Shown in pieces: positions 1 to 9,583 of a stretch of 64,000 nt of DNA. The notes under the pieces were generated by a model. The model made no database searches. It was not told where the DNA came from and saw only the letters and a program-made list of their open reading frames with translations. The number at the start of each line of letters is the position of its first letter. The stretch's first letter is position 1. This stretch comes from Leptospira brenneri (GTDB lineage Bacteria; Spirochaetota; Leptospiria; Leptospirales; Leptospiraceae): the NCBI RefSeq assembly GCF_002812125.1, contig NZ_NPDQ01000009.1, positions 69,345-133,344 on the forward strand. The letters are read 5' to 3'. The position numbers were made by a program, and so were the translations under genes.

Positions 1-1138
1 AACCAATACTTCCACAAAAGACATCACCCGTATGAATCCCAATTCCAATTTTGATTTCAGACTCCCCTCTCTTCATTCGCTCTTGGTTCCATTGTGCAAG
101 CTCATCTAACATAGACTTTGCGGCCAAAACTGCATTCAAAGAATCTTTACCAGTGAAATCAGAAGGGGTGGGAGTTCCGAAGGTTGCCATTACCGCATCT
201 CCAATGAATTTATCTAAACTACCATTGTGTTTGAATATGGCCCTTACCATTCGGCGGCGAAATTCCGTTAAAAAAATAGAAAGTGCCTCTGGATCCATTG
301 GTTCAGAATACTGAGTAAACCCTCGAATATCACTAAAGAGAATGGTTACTTTTTGACGTTTGCCTTTCGCAATCACTTCCGGTTCCGACACAATTTCCGA
401 AACCAAATCAGGAGAAAAATACCGAGAGAGAGTTGTTTTCTGTGATTCCGCAGCAGCAAATTTTAATAACATTCGTAAACTTCGAAAAATGGCATAGGAG
501 ATAGCGAAAACCAAAACAAGATACACGGTAGGTTTTGTGACAAGGGCATCGGATAAAATGAGTTGGTCACCCAAAACATATTCATGCCAATCAGAACCAC
601 TCAAAGAGCGAACATCCATTAATGCAAAAATAATAAACCCATAATAACTAAGTAAAAAACATACAAAGGAAAAATTTACTAATGAAAACCGGTATTGAAA
701 CAAACAAAGAGATAAAGGAAGCAGGTAAAAAACTACCAAAGGAGTTTTGACGAGAAAGTTTGGATTGCCGTCTCCTTTTAAAATGTACCAATTAAAAATA
801 GTGATCGAGATAAGAAGGTTATCTATAAATAAACTAATATAATCATATTTTGTTTTCCAATGGCCTCTACTTTTTTTTAGAATCTGATAATGGATGAATG
901 TATTCAAAAAATAAATACCAATCGCCACAAAATTGATCAAATAACCAAAAACAGAATCTATATTACTGAGATTGGCCACCGCACTGGCAACGAGGGCCAC
1001 TCCAATCACATACCGAAACCGAACCGCAAATAAGGCGCCCATTTGTTCCTCTTGGAATAAAAGTTCCGACATATACCGGGGGAACCGATCACGAATGCAG
1101 TATACGGAACGAATTGTGTTTGTAAGGGACTGGAACAT
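1..1138 (-). CDS. Membrane-anchored class III adenylate cyclase (partial, C-terminus beyond window)
   Basis: Reading the minus strand from ATG 1138 gives one open frame to the window edge. The N-terminal part (about residues 35-230) is hydrophobic with several membrane segments. The catalytic domain follows: VTILFSDIRGFTQYSEP (metal-binding Asp), then SLDKFIGDAVMATFG (second metal Asp, with the Lys usually seen in ATP-selective enzymes), then KIGIGIHTGDVFCGSIG at the edge. This order is typical of class III cyclases that make cAMP from ATP in the cytoplasm. The substrate call rests on the Lys and is inference. An in-frame TTG at 1174 would add 12 residues; neither start has a clear ribosome site. 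It diverges from the gene at 1223. The C-terminal end cannot be seen. Confidence 0.93.
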   Translation of the reverse strand, partial: MFQSLTNTIRSVYCIRDRFPRYMSELLFQEEQMGALFAVRFRYVIGVALVASAVANLSNIDSVFGYLINFVAIGIYFLNTFIHYQILKKSRGHWKTKYDYISLFIDNLLISITIFNWYILKGDGNPNFLVKTPLVVFYLLPLSLCLFQYRFSLVNFSFVCFLLSYYGFIIFALMDVRSLSGSDWHEYVLGDQLILSDALVTKPTVYLVLVFAISYAIFRSLRMLLKFAAAESQKTTLSRYFSPDLVSEIVSEPEVIAKGKRQKVTILFSDIRGFTQYSEPMDPEALSIFLTEFRRRMVRAIFKHNGSLDKFIGDAVMATFGTPTPSDFTGKDSLNAVLAAKSMLDELAQWNQERMKRGESEIKIGIGIHTGDVFCGSIG

Positions 1139-1222
1139 AGCCAGACATTCCAACAGATAAAGTTTTGGTTGCAAGGGAATTTTCTTTTTGCCAATTCCCG
1201 ATTGTTTGCGTACAAGTGAAGG

Positions 1223-2050
1223 ATGTTCCCAAACAGGTTCATTTTTCGCTTAGGAAAATTTGGATCCTTTCTCGCCTTGGATGTTGTACTTTCTGTCGTA
1301 GCAAATCTTTCTTTTTTTTCTCTCTACTTAAACCAACCCATCCGTCCTAGCCTTATCATTTTTTATATTAGTTCTGTTTGGGCTCTCTATTTGGCTGATC
1401 ATTTATGGGATGCTTTTCGAGAAAAGGAACGGGTCTCCGACCGAGGGAAGTTTTATTTGAGTTTTCGCCAAGAGATTGTTAGTTTTCTAATTTTTTTGGT
1501 TTTCACTTCTCTTTTTATTGGAATTCATTTCGAGTTTTCTTTCCTCGAGAAGAACCTTCCCCTCCTCATTGCTTTTGTTTTTTCAATCTATTTGATTGTG
1601 AAGAACCATTCCCCCATTCCCAAAGAAATTTTGGTCTCCGCATTTTATTGTTTAGGCCTACTTGCCCCCTTTGGATCGTTTGGTGGTTTGGATCTGGTTT
1701 TTTGGATATTTTTCATCCACGTATTTGCCAATGTCCTTCTGACTTATAATACCGACCGTGAATTTGACCTTTTGCATAATACCTTCACAATGACGAGATA
1801 TCTAAAACCAAAAACAGTAAAAACCCTAACTCAGATTCTCTTGGGTCTCGGGAGTTTTTGCCTATTATGGGCAAGCATTTGGGGGAACCTTTCTTTTTGG
1901 TTTCTTTTGGGGCTCGGATTCACCTATATCTGGCTCGGTGTCTGCAGTTTTCTTACGGGTCGAGAGCATCCTTTTAAGTCGTTTTGTGAACTTTCTTATC
2001 TCCCCATGTTCCTTCCCCAGATCTTTTTTTTCTTCTCCCTACTTCCTTAA
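1223..2050 (+). CDS. Polytopic membrane protein, distant UbiA prenyltransferase-like
   Basis: 275 residues, almost entirely hydrophobic, with roughly seven to eight membrane segments. Two Asp-containing stretches sit at the ends of membrane segments: YLADHLWDAFREKE (about residue 58) and YNTDREFD (about residue 175). Their placement resembles the NDxxDxxxD and DxxxD motifs of UbiA-family aromatic prenyltransferases, though the first is degenerate. A lipid or quinone prenyl-transfer role is therefore possible but unproven. The gene diverges from the cyclase and is followed 16 bp later by another small membrane protein, with which it may be co-transcribed. Confidence 0.75.
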   Translation: MFPNRFIFRLGKFGSFLALDVVLSVVANLSFFSLYLNQPIRPSLIIFYISSVWALYLADHLWDAFREKERVSDRGKFYLSFRQEIVSFLIFLVFTSLFIGIHFEFSFLEKNLPLLIAFVFSIYLIVKNHSPIPKEILVSAFYCLGLLAPFGSFGGLDLVFWIFFIHVFANVLLTYNTDREFDLLHNTFTMTRYLKPKTVKTLTQILLGLGSFCLLWASIWGNLSFWFLLGLGFTYIWLGVCSFLTGREHPFKSFCELSYLPMFLPQIFFFFSLLP

Positions 2051-2066
2051 AAATTAGGGTGGGTTT

Positions 2067-2366
2067 ATGTGGTTACTCATTGTTCATTCGCTTGCAGTTT
2101 TGATTTTTATCCTACTTTATGCTTTCCGATTTCGAAAACTAGTGCCAAATCCCGAACAGAATATCCTCTTACAGATCCAAGTTGCCACGAAGGACTGGAA
2201 ATCGACTCCGAACTTAGTTCTCCTCATTGCTTTTTCCCTTTTCCTCCTCTACCCTCTGACCTTAGGATTTTCCTTCTACCTTCGGACGGATGCAAACGTC
2301 CTAGTTGTCATCCTCTGGATCATTTGGGCCTACAATTGGAGCAAATACACTTTCTGGAGAGAATAA
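2067..2366 (+). CDS. Small membrane protein of unknown function
   Basis: 99 residues. Three hydrophobic stretches are visible (about residues 2-20, 48-68 and 76-92), with a short charged loop containing FRFRKLVPNPEQ between the first two. A GGGTGGG sequence lies just upstream of the ATG and can serve as ribosome site. I do not recognise the family. It follows the UbiA-like gene by 16 bp and precedes etfB by 67 bp, so it may belong to the upstream transcript. An overlapping frame here (2069-2437) is not hydrophobic and looks like a shadow. Confidence 0.6.
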   Translation: MWLLIVHSLAVLIFILLYAFRFRKLVPNPEQNILLQIQVATKDWKSTPNLVLLIAFSLFLLYPLTLGFSFYLRTDANVLVVILWIIWAYNWSKYTFWRE

Positions 2367-2433
2367 TGTACTTCCCTTATGACTTCCCTCACGTTTTCTG
2401 GTCTAAGGTAATCCACGAAAACGGGGTTAAGGA

Positions 2434-3195
2434 ATGAAAATTGTTGTTCTAGTAAAACAGGTTCCGGATACGGAAACCAATATCAAAGTCGGCGACAAAT
2501 CGATCAACGAAGCTGGCGTAAAATGGATCATCTCTCCTTATGATGAATTTGCTATCGAAGAGGGAATTAGAATTCGTGAAAAAAGCGGTGGAGAAGTCAT
2601 CGCAGTGTCCCTCGGTCCAGACCGTGCAGTCGAAGCTCTTCGTACTGCTTACGCTATGGGTGTGGACAGAGCCGTTCATGTAAAAGTGGATGACTACGTA
2701 ACTTTCGATTCTACTTACACTTCAGAACTTCTTGCAAACCTCATCAAAGCTGAAAATGCAGATGTAGTGATTGGTGGACGTCAATCCATCGATACTGACA
2801 GCTCACAAGTAGTTGTTCAAATTGCAGAGAGATTGAATGTTCCTCACGTAGCGATGGCCCTCAAACTTGAGTTTGACGGAAACAAGGTGACTGCAACTCG
2901 TGAAATCGAAGGTGGAACTGAAGTGGTTGAAACAACTGCTCCTCTAGCAGTAACTGCTCAAAAAGGTTTGAATGAACCAAGATACCCAAGTTTAAAAGGG
3001 ATCATGTCTGCGAAGAAAAAACCGGTAGATGTAAAAAAACCGGAAGAACTCGGAGCCACTGGATCTAAACTTGAAGTAGTATCTCTCGAACCACCTCCTC
3101 CACGTATCGCTGGTCGAAAACTGGAAGCAGCAGATGCACAAGGTTTTGCATCTCAACTTGTAAAAGCTCTTCGCGAAGAAGCGAAGGTCATCTAA
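2434..3195 (+). CDS. etfB: Electron transfer flavoprotein beta subunit
   Basis: 253 residues, the normal length for EtfB. It opens with MKIVVLVKQVPDTE, the family signature, and carries the AMP-binding-fold elements: SPYDEFAIEEGIRI near residue 36, a VSLGP strand, and GGRQSIDTDSSQV near residue 110. EtfB pairs with EtfA to carry electrons from acyl-CoA dehydrogenases to the quinone pool through ETF:quinone oxidoreductase. An AAGGA ribosome site lies just before the ATG. etfA follows 10 bp later. This pair would accept electrons from the acyl-CoA dehydrogenase at 22.9-24.5 kb and suits an organism that lives on fatty acids. Confidence 0.97.
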   Translation: MKIVVLVKQVPDTETNIKVGDKSINEAGVKWIISPYDEFAIEEGIRIREKSGGEVIAVSLGPDRAVEALRTAYAMGVDRAVHVKVDDYVTFDSTYTSELLANLIKAENADVVIGGRQSIDTDSSQVVVQIAERLNVPHVAMALKLEFDGNKVTATREIEGGTEVVETTAPLAVTAQKGLNEPRYPSLKGIMSAKKKPVDVKKPEELGATGSKLEVVSLEPPPPRIAGRKLEAADAQGFASQLVKALREEAKVI

Positions 3196-3205
3196 GGAGA
3201 CGAAC

Positions 3206-4165
3206 ATGGCTGATGTTTTAGTAGTTGGTGAATTAAAAAACGGCGAACTCAAAAAAATCTCAAAAGAACTTACCTCCGCAGCTCGCAAAATTGCGGACTC
3301 CATTGGTGGTAAAGTTCATACAGTAATCATTACTGACAACGTAGATACGTTTGCTGGTGACTTGAAAGCAGTTGGTGCTGATACAGTAATCGGCGCGAAC
3401 CTTGGTGAATTTTCTCCTGAAGGTTATGCAAATGGAATTTTTGCAATCATCCAAGAGAAAAAACCAGCAGTGGTTCTCATCCCACACTCTGCTCAAGGAA
3501 AAGAATACTCTGCAAGAGTTGCGATCAAAGCAAATGCTGGTATCGTAGCGGATGCAGTAGCTCTTTCTGTTGACGGTGGTAAAGTGGTTGCGAAGAAACC
3601 AATTTACTCTGGAAAAGCGTATGCAAATTTCAAAGTAAGTTCTGAGATCCAAATCTTTACAGTACGTGCAAACTCCCAAGAAGTAACTCCAAAAGACGGA
3701 GCGGGTGCTGTAGAAAAATCTGGCGCTAGCGCTGGTGACGTAAGAACGAAGTCTCTCTCTAAAGATCTTTCTGGTGGAAACAAAGTGCAACTTGCTGATG
3801 CTTCTATCATCGTATCTGGTGGTCGTGGAATCAAAGGACCAGAAAACTGGCCAATCATCCAAGACTTAGCTGACACTCTTGGTGCAGCTCTTGGTGCTTC
3901 CCGTGCAACTGTGGATGCAGGATGGATTTCTCACTCACACCAAGTAGGACAAACAGGTAAAACTGTCTCCCCTAATTGTTACATTGCTTGCGGTATCTCC
4001 GGAGCCATTCAACATTTAGCGGGTATGGGATCTTCTAAATACATCGTTGCCATCAACAAAGATGGAGATGCTCCTATTTTCAAAGTAGCAACATACGGTG
4101 TGGTTGCAGACCTTTTCGAAGTAGTGCCTGCACTTACTTCTGAGTTTAAAAAAGTATTGGGTTAA
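3206..4165 (+). CDS. etfA: Electron transfer flavoprotein alpha subunit
   Basis: 319 residues, normal for EtfA. The N-terminal domain is followed by the C-terminal FAD-binding domain, recognisable from IIVSGGRGIKGPENW (about residue 203), ALGASRATVDAGW, and HQVGQTGKTVSPNCYIACGI, ending in VADLFEVVPAL. FAD sits in this domain and takes electrons from acyl-CoA dehydrogenases. The AAGGAGA ribosome site overlaps the end of etfB, so the two are translated from one transcript. The next gene starts 23 bp downstream and may ride on the same message. Confidence 0.97.
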   Translation: MADVLVVGELKNGELKKISKELTSAARKIADSIGGKVHTVIITDNVDTFAGDLKAVGADTVIGANLGEFSPEGYANGIFAIIQEKKPAVVLIPHSAQGKEYSARVAIKANAGIVADAVALSVDGGKVVAKKPIYSGKAYANFKVSSEIQIFTVRANSQEVTPKDGAGAVEKSGASAGDVRTKSLSKDLSGGNKVQLADASIIVSGGRGIKGPENWPIIQDLADTLGAALGASRATVDAGWISHSHQVGQTGKTVSPNCYIACGISGAIQHLAGMGSSKYIVAINKDGDAPIFKVATYGVVADLFEVVPALTSEFKKVLG

Positions 4166-4188
4166 TCCCAATACGAACCTTTCGTCCT

Positions 4189-4770
4189 TTGAGGAATTTC
4201 CTTCCTAAAATTACGATCGTTCTCTTTTTCTCTGTCCCGATGGGTTTCCTTTGGGCAGAGGAAGGAAGAGATCGCTTAAATGCCGTCATCGGCAAAATGA
4301 ATTCTCTCGAAAGTTTTCGCGCCTCTGTCACCATCAATGGTGGACTTACGGGTGTTGTTTCTTTCAAAAGCCCGAACCAACTTCATGCTCGTTTCAGCGA
4401 TGGAAGGATCATCTCCTCCAATGGAAGAATCTTATGGTTTTATAACCCAGATTCATCGATTGCTGGGAAACAAGATTTAAAAGGTGTTTCTGGCGGACTG
4501 GGGGGACTACTTTCTGGATATGAAAATGTGTCAGTTAGTGGAAGAACATTTCGTCTAACTTCTACTACCAAAAGGTATAATGAAATTATCCTGGTTGTTT
4601 CCGATAACGACCTACCTCGTGTACTCAAAATGAAACGTTCCGATGAAGAAATCACTGAAGTGGCATTCTCTGGCATTGCTACCAATATTGGTCTTGGAAC
4701 CGGACTATTCAACTTCCAACCTCCCACAAGCTCACAGATTGTTGAGAACCCTCTCAACCAAAAGGAGTGA
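4189..4770 (+). CDS. LolA-like outer-membrane lipoprotein carrier family protein
   Basis: 193 residues. A signal peptide ends near FLWAEE (residue 23). The mature part has the LolA-like pattern: KMNSLESFRASVTI, then GVVSFKSPNQLHARF, then SSNGRILWFYNPD, in which a solvent-exposed strand precedes the aromatic cavity residues. LolA-family proteins shuttle lipoproteins across the periplasm, although distant relatives may not. The start is a TTG 24 bp after etfA with no clear ribosome site, so the exact start is uncertain; translational coupling to etfA is possible. The stop overlaps the next gene's region. Confidence 0.78.
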   Translation: MRNFLPKITIVLFFSVPMGFLWAEEGRDRLNAVIGKMNSLESFRASVTINGGLTGVVSFKSPNQLHARFSDGRIISSNGRILWFYNPDSSIAGKQDLKGVSGGLGGLLSGYENVSVSGRTFRLTSTTKRYNEIILVVSDNDLPRVLKMKRSDEEITEVAFSGIATNIGLGTGLFNFQPPTSSQIVENPLNQKE

Positions 4771-4772
4771 TT

Positions 4773-6746
4773 GTGACTCCGGTTTCACGTACAGAAGCAC
4801 ATAGGGTTTTTGCCGACTTGTACCGTAAAACGCGGACACCGGAACACCAACAACTCATCGATGAGGCCATTTTAAAATCCAACGACGTCTTCATTCGGAT
4901 TGATCTCATCCGTAAAGTGGATGAAGATTACGAAAATAAAAACAAACCCAAAAAAGAGGATAGCCGCGATCGAGGTTTACCCGAAAGAGATCAACCAAGA
5001 AGAGAAGTCATTTCCAGGCCTGCAACTCCTGAACCTAAAACAAAACGTTCTAGCGATTTAGTTACCATCGAAAGCGCCAAACAAAAACAAAACCCAGCAA
5101 AAAAAAGAGTCATTGAACAAAGACAAGGTGGCGGTCTCCTTGCGGGATTATTTGGTGGGGGTGGAGGAAACGCAAGTAATTCCATTGGTAAATTTGGGAA
5201 AGACACCGGTACGATCGACATTGGACTTTTTGGCAGAAACCCAACCATTTCCAATAATGTAGAAAAACTCTTTCGTGGAATGAAAGAAGATGTTCTCATT
5301 CCGACCATCCAAGCCCTTCGTGTTTCCGAACAACAAGGTTGGAGGATTTGGACTCCCCTTGTTTATAATATCATTAATAATTTTAATAAGTTCTTCAATG
5401 CTTTTGCATCTCTCGATGCACTGATCCTGGATAAAATTTCTGCGGATATCTTTTTAGAACGTTCTCTAAAGATGCAGATGTTTTATGTACGGTTTCTCCA
5501 AAGAAACGATGCAAACGATATCATCCTTTCCAACCTTCCAGATATTGTTAAAATGGATGAAAAACTCACACCAAAACTAAGCAAAATCATGGAAGGTGTG
5601 AATTACGCATTAAGCCTAGAAAACACCAAACCTAAGTTATCCGAAGCAATTACAGCATTTTATATTGTAGCTAAAAAAAGAATGTTCACTTGGCCAGAAA
5701 TTGTATCTGACTTACGAGTTCCTGCCATCCAAGAACATAAATTCCAAGCAGCACGTGAAATCCAAAAAGAAGTGGAGATCACCGTTGCTAAAATTTCTGA
5801 CGACATCAACACCAGAAGTTTTAAAAAAGAAGAACTACAAAATTTACGTTCTCGTTATTTCTCTATTGATGACAAAGGAAAAATCAGTTTCGATTTTTTG
5901 AATATGGTTGTGGATGATTTTATGGCCCACCATATGCCAGAATCTGCAAAAAGCCAAACGGTTAAAAATAGTTACAAATCCCAACCACATAGACTGGTTT
6001 ATCTATTACTCCGTGATTTACAAACTGTATACATCAACCTGATCGAAGGTTATGTTCGTCTTGGTGACAAAAACCAAAACCAAGAACTTCTCATCATCCA
6101 ACCCGGACTTTTTCGAAACGAAATTGACCAACTGAATTCACTTGTCCGAACCATTGATAATTTTAACAAAAAGTTCCCAAGTTTTCAATATAGTTTTCAA
6201 CAATACGGAATAGACTATAACTCTGGCAATGCGGCAAATGACCAAATTGCAGGAACCATTGTCCTTGCCTTACAAGAAGCATCTGAATTTTTCGGAAGTT
6301 TTGCGGGTAAACTCAACATCATCGTAGAAAACCATTTGATGGCAAAAGCTACAGAAGCCAAAGGGAAAGTGAACGATAAAATCGTATCCACAAAAGACAA
6401 AGTCATTGAAGAGGTGAAAATTGCACAAAGATTCATTCCTCATTTTGACAAATCCGTCGTAGCCAAAGAAAGAATCAATGGAACAAAAGTAGAAGATGTT
6501 TTCATCGAATTCACAAAGTACTTATACAATTATGCTGTAATCTTTAAAGACCCTGCAACTACGTCCAAACTCACAGCACATCGTAAAATTGAACAAGAAC
6601 TCATCAAATTAAACAAAGAATACGAAAGGCTCACCTACTCCACCTTCAACAAAGGAAGTGGTAGTGAAGGAACAAATTCAGAATCTTTTGAAAACAAAAA
6701 CACCTCTGATCCAATTGACCTTTCTGATACAGAAGGAGAATCATGA
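4773..6746 (+). CDS. Conserved-looking large protein of unknown function
   Basis: About 657 residues from GTG 4773, which is preceded at 5 nt by AAAGGAG; a GTG at 4767 that overlaps the previous stop is the alternative. No signal peptide or membrane segment is visible, so it is probably cytoplasmic. Residues 45-120 are charged and low in order (many K, E, R and P), followed by a glycine-rich stretch GGGLLAGLFGGGGG near residue 125. The remaining ~500 residues are helical and rich in K/E/N/I, with segments such as EDVLIPTIQALRVSEQQGWRIW. I recognise no catalytic motif. Its last codons overlap the trpS start (ATGA), implying coupled translation. Confidence 0.85.
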   Translation: MTPVSRTEAHRVFADLYRKTRTPEHQQLIDEAILKSNDVFIRIDLIRKVDEDYENKNKPKKEDSRDRGLPERDQPRREVISRPATPEPKTKRSSDLVTIESAKQKQNPAKKRVIEQRQGGGLLAGLFGGGGGNASNSIGKFGKDTGTIDIGLFGRNPTISNNVEKLFRGMKEDVLIPTIQALRVSEQQGWRIWTPLVYNIINNFNKFFNAFASLDALILDKISADIFLERSLKMQMFYVRFLQRNDANDIILSNLPDIVKMDEKLTPKLSKIMEGVNYALSLENTKPKLSEAITAFYIVAKKRMFTWPEIVSDLRVPAIQEHKFQAAREIQKEVEITVAKISDDINTRSFKKEELQNLRSRYFSIDDKGKISFDFLNMVVDDFMAHHMPESAKSQTVKNSYKSQPHRLVYLLLRDLQTVYINLIEGYVRLGDKNQNQELLIIQPGLFRNEIDQLNSLVRTIDNFNKKFPSFQYSFQQYGIDYNSGNAANDQIAGTIVLALQEASEFFGSFAGKLNIIVENHLMAKATEAKGKVNDKIVSTKDKVIEEVKIAQRFIPHFDKSVVAKERINGTKVEDVFIEFTKYLYNYAVIFKDPATTSKLTAHRKIEQELIKLNKEYERLTYSTFNKGSGSEGTNSESFENKNTSDPIDLSDTEGES

Positions 6747-7711
6747 GAGTCCTTACCGGATTACAACCCTCAGGCAAACTTCATTTAGGTAATTACTTTT
6801 CTGCGATCAAAAAAATTTTGGACTACCAGTCCAAAGAAGAATTGTTTCTCTTCATTGCAAACCTACATGCACTCACAACTTTCAGATCCAAAGAAGAGCT
6901 AAAAACCTTCACTTTGGAATGCGCAATCGACTTACTCGCGCTAGGTGTTGATCCTAAAAAAACAGTATTCTGGGTTCAAAGCGATGTTCCCGAAGTTACT
7001 GAACTCACTTGGTATTTGTCTCAATCCATTACCGTTTCTCAATTACAACTCGCACATTCTTTCAAAGACAAAGTGGCCAAAGGATTTGTTCCTGGAGCTG
7101 GATTATTTACTTATCCCGTCCTTATGGCAAGTGACATCTTACTATTTTCTGCTGAAAAAGTTCCCGTAGGAAAAGACCAAAAACAACATTTGGAATTTGC
7201 AAGGGATATCGCAGAAAGATTTAACACACAATTTGGATCTGTGCTTACGATTCCAGAACCTGATATCGATGAAAACACTGCGACCGTTCCTGGTGTGGAT
7301 GGTGCAAAGATGTCCAAGTCCTATCAAAACACCATCGACTTCTTTGGAACAGAAAAAGAAATCAAAAAGAAAGTGATGTCGATTGTGAGTGATTCTAGAG
7401 CCGTGGAAGAACCAAAAGACCCTGAAACTTCAGTCATTTTTCAAATCCATTCCCTCTTTCTTTCTCCGGAAGAAAAGTCGAATCAAATCGAGAAATACAA
7501 AAGAGGCGGAGTTGGATACGGAGATTTAAAAAAAGATCTTTTGGATTCTGTTTTAACTCATTTTGCTCCTTTCCGCCAAAAGCGAGAAGAACTAACACAA
7601 AACTTAGATTATGTGCACCAAGTTCTAAAAGAAGGGAAAGAAAAAGCACAGTCGGTGGCAAAAAAGAAAATAGAAGACATTAGAAAAACTCTTGGAATCT
7701 ATCCTTTTTAG
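6743..7711 (+). CDS. trpS: Tryptophanyl-tRNA synthetase
   Basis: 322 residues, typical for bacterial TrpRS. The class I signature HIGH appears as PSGKLHLGNY (residues 9-18) and KMSKS as GAKMSKS (about residues 188-194). It charges tRNA-Trp with tryptophan using ATP. MRVLTGLQPSG at the N-terminus is highly characteristic. The start codon overlaps the upstream stop as ATGA, with GGAG just before it, so the gene is translationally coupled to the unknown 657-residue protein. comEC follows after 42 bp. Confidence 0.98.
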   Translation: MRVLTGLQPSGKLHLGNYFSAIKKILDYQSKEELFLFIANLHALTTFRSKEELKTFTLECAIDLLALGVDPKKTVFWVQSDVPEVTELTWYLSQSITVSQLQLAHSFKDKVAKGFVPGAGLFTYPVLMASDILLFSAEKVPVGKDQKQHLEFARDIAERFNTQFGSVLTIPEPDIDENTATVPGVDGAKMSKSYQNTIDFFGTEKEIKKKVMSIVSDSRAVEEPKDPETSVIFQIHSLFLSPEEKSNQIEKYKRGGVGYGDLKKDLLDSVLTHFAPFRQKREELTQNLDYVHQVLKEGKEKAQSVAKKKIEDIRKTLGIYPF

Positions 7712-7753
7712 TTTCCGAGGAACCAAACTTTTCATTTTCTAACCTCCTCCTGT

Positions 7754-9583
7754 ATGAAACAGGAGATATCCATACTCCCAAGATCTGATTTTGGTTGGTT
7801 CTGTTTAGGAATTTGTGGAACTGGTTTCTTTCTCAAACTAGGGTTAAAGATACCAGGATTTCATTCTTTTTTAATTCTATTCTTTCTTTTCCTCTTCATT
7901 CTTTACACAAGTCTTCCTAAGTTTTTTTCAAACCAAATCGACAAAAGAATCTATCTTTATTTATTCGCATCCATTCTCTTTCTGGTAGCCGCGAGCATCC
8001 AACAAAGCCCCAGACAAAGAACCATTCACCCCATCTTTCGTTCCTACTTAGAAACCCAATTAAAGAATTCACCGTTTACCAAGTTTGAATCAAGAATCGT
8101 CATGGGTTTTGTTACGGGATCTACAAAAGAAATTTCAGGTAGTTTCAAAGACATTGCCAAAGAATCGGGAATCTTACATTTATTTGCTGCTTCCGGACTT
8201 CATCTGGGAATTTTTATGGGATCTCTACAATTTTTAGGAAACCTTTGTTTTTCAAAACGAAAATGGATTTCTCTTTTGGTTTCTCTGGGCCTTGGATTTC
8301 TTTATTTGGCCGCTCTTGATTTTCCAGTTTCGTTTTTACGTGCTTACCTTTTTGTTTTTTTATCTCTCACAGCTTCTTTGTTTTATCGAAAGATTGGGCC
8401 AGCAGATTTACTTGTAATCGCTTCCGCCTGTATTGCGTTTTTTTTATTTTACGATTTTTTAAGTATTGGGTTTCTATTATCCTTCGGGGCAGTGTTTGGA
8501 ATTTTTTTTCTAAAACCAAGGTTTGACAAACAAATTTTCCCAGAATCCAAATCAATCCTAAAAGAAAATTTAAACCTAACAATTGCTTGTTCTATTTGTA
8601 GTTTTCCTATACTCGTTTATTACTTTTCGTCTTTTTCATTTGGAGGGATTGGGATTAATTTTTTTTTAGTTCCTATGGCAGGAATTCTTTTGCCAACCCT
8701 TTACCTTAGTTTTTTTCTACAAAGTCTTGTTCCCGGGTTTTTAGCAGAAACTTTATCTTCTTGGATTTGGATTCCTGCTTCCTTTGAACTATCGATTTTT
8801 CTAAAAATATTTTATACACTAACAGAATTCGGTAGAGGTTACCAAACTTGGGCAAAACCTCCCACAGAACTTTGTATCCTTTCAATCCTAATCATCATTT
8901 CATTCCTAATGTTTTCGAAACTTCCCTTCTTGCAAAAACCCATCTTTCGAATTTGTATTTATTTCCTTCCTAGTTTATTTTTAACCTTTTCCTTTTTTTA
9001 CCCAGAGGCCAAAATTCCAGGTCTTATGACAAAACGGGGAAAAGGAAATCTTTCCATTCGCATAAAAGACCATTTATATATTTTTGGAACTTGTGATTCC
9101 AAAAAAAATCTAGAACCTTTAAGGGGCCTTCTCCCACCAAAAAAAATTTCTTTTGAATCAGAATCCTGTTTGCAGGGAGTTCTCTCCCAAATTCGAAAAC
9201 ACAACCTAACGGATATTTTCTGGTATCAGAACGGCCAGGATCTTGATTGGATGAAAAATTTTCAACTACCGATCCAACCCCAAGGTTCCGAGATTCTAGG
9301 TGCCAATATCAGTCCAGATTTTTCCATCCTACGATTTGATGGGGATCCGAAACATGTCAGTCAGATTCTAAAACAAACAAAACTTGCGGACAAATCTAAA
9401 TTTGCCCCTCGGTGGAAAGGAGTGTTACTTTTGGACTTTCCTCCTTGGAAAAAAAAGGAAGCGAATGAATGGATCCAATACCAAAAACTACTTGGGATTT
9501 CTACTGCCTGGAAAATGATACTCGTTGAGGATAGTTTTGAAATCCCCTTACGCGACCATCTCCAATATCCAAACCTTCTTTGA
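7754..9583 (+). CDS. comEC: ComEC/Rec2-family membrane protein
   Basis: 609 residues with about ten membrane segments. The Competence domain is identified by GFVTGSTKEISGSFKDIA followed by SGILHLFAASGLHLGIF (about residues 118-155), where the H-L-x-A-x-S-G-x-H motif is the family hallmark. ComEC forms the inner-membrane channel that takes up single-stranded DNA. Only about 180 residues follow the membrane region, and they do not show the HxHxDH signature of the metallo-beta-lactamase domain found in longer ComEC proteins. The 3' end overlaps rsmA. Whether the cell is naturally competent cannot be told from this. Confidence 0.88.
   Translation: MKQEISILPRSDFGWFCLGICGTGFFLKLGLKIPGFHSFLILFFLFLFILYTSLPKFFSNQIDKRIYLYLFASILFLVAASIQQSPRQRTIHPIFRSYLETQLKNSPFTKFESRIVMGFVTGSTKEISGSFKDIAKESGILHLFAASGLHLGIFMGSLQFLGNLCFSKRKWISLLVSLGLGFLYLAALDFPVSFLRAYLFVFLSLTASLFYRKIGPADLLVIASACIAFFLFYDFLSIGFLLSFGAVFGIFFLKPRFDKQIFPESKSILKENLNLTIACSICSFPILVYYFSSFSFGGIGINFFLVPMAGILLPTLYLSFFLQSLVPGFLAETLSSWIWIPASFELSIFLKIFYTLTEFGRGYQTWAKPPTELCILSILIIISFLMFSKLPFLQKPIFRICIYFLPSLFLTFSFFYPEAKIPGLMTKRGKGNLSIRIKDHLYIFGTCDSKKNLEPLRGLLPPKKISFESESCLQGVLSQIRKHNLTDIFWYQNGQDLDWMKNFQLPIQPQGSEILGANISPDFSILRFDGDPKHVSQILKQTKLADKSKFAPRWKGVLLLDFPPWKKKEANEWIQYQKLLGISTAWKMILVEDSFEIPLRDHLQYPNLL

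Noticed and set aside
2069..2437. 122-codon plus-strand frame overlapping the small membrane protein
   Set aside because: The overlapping frame at 2067 has membrane helices and a ribosome site; this one has neither.
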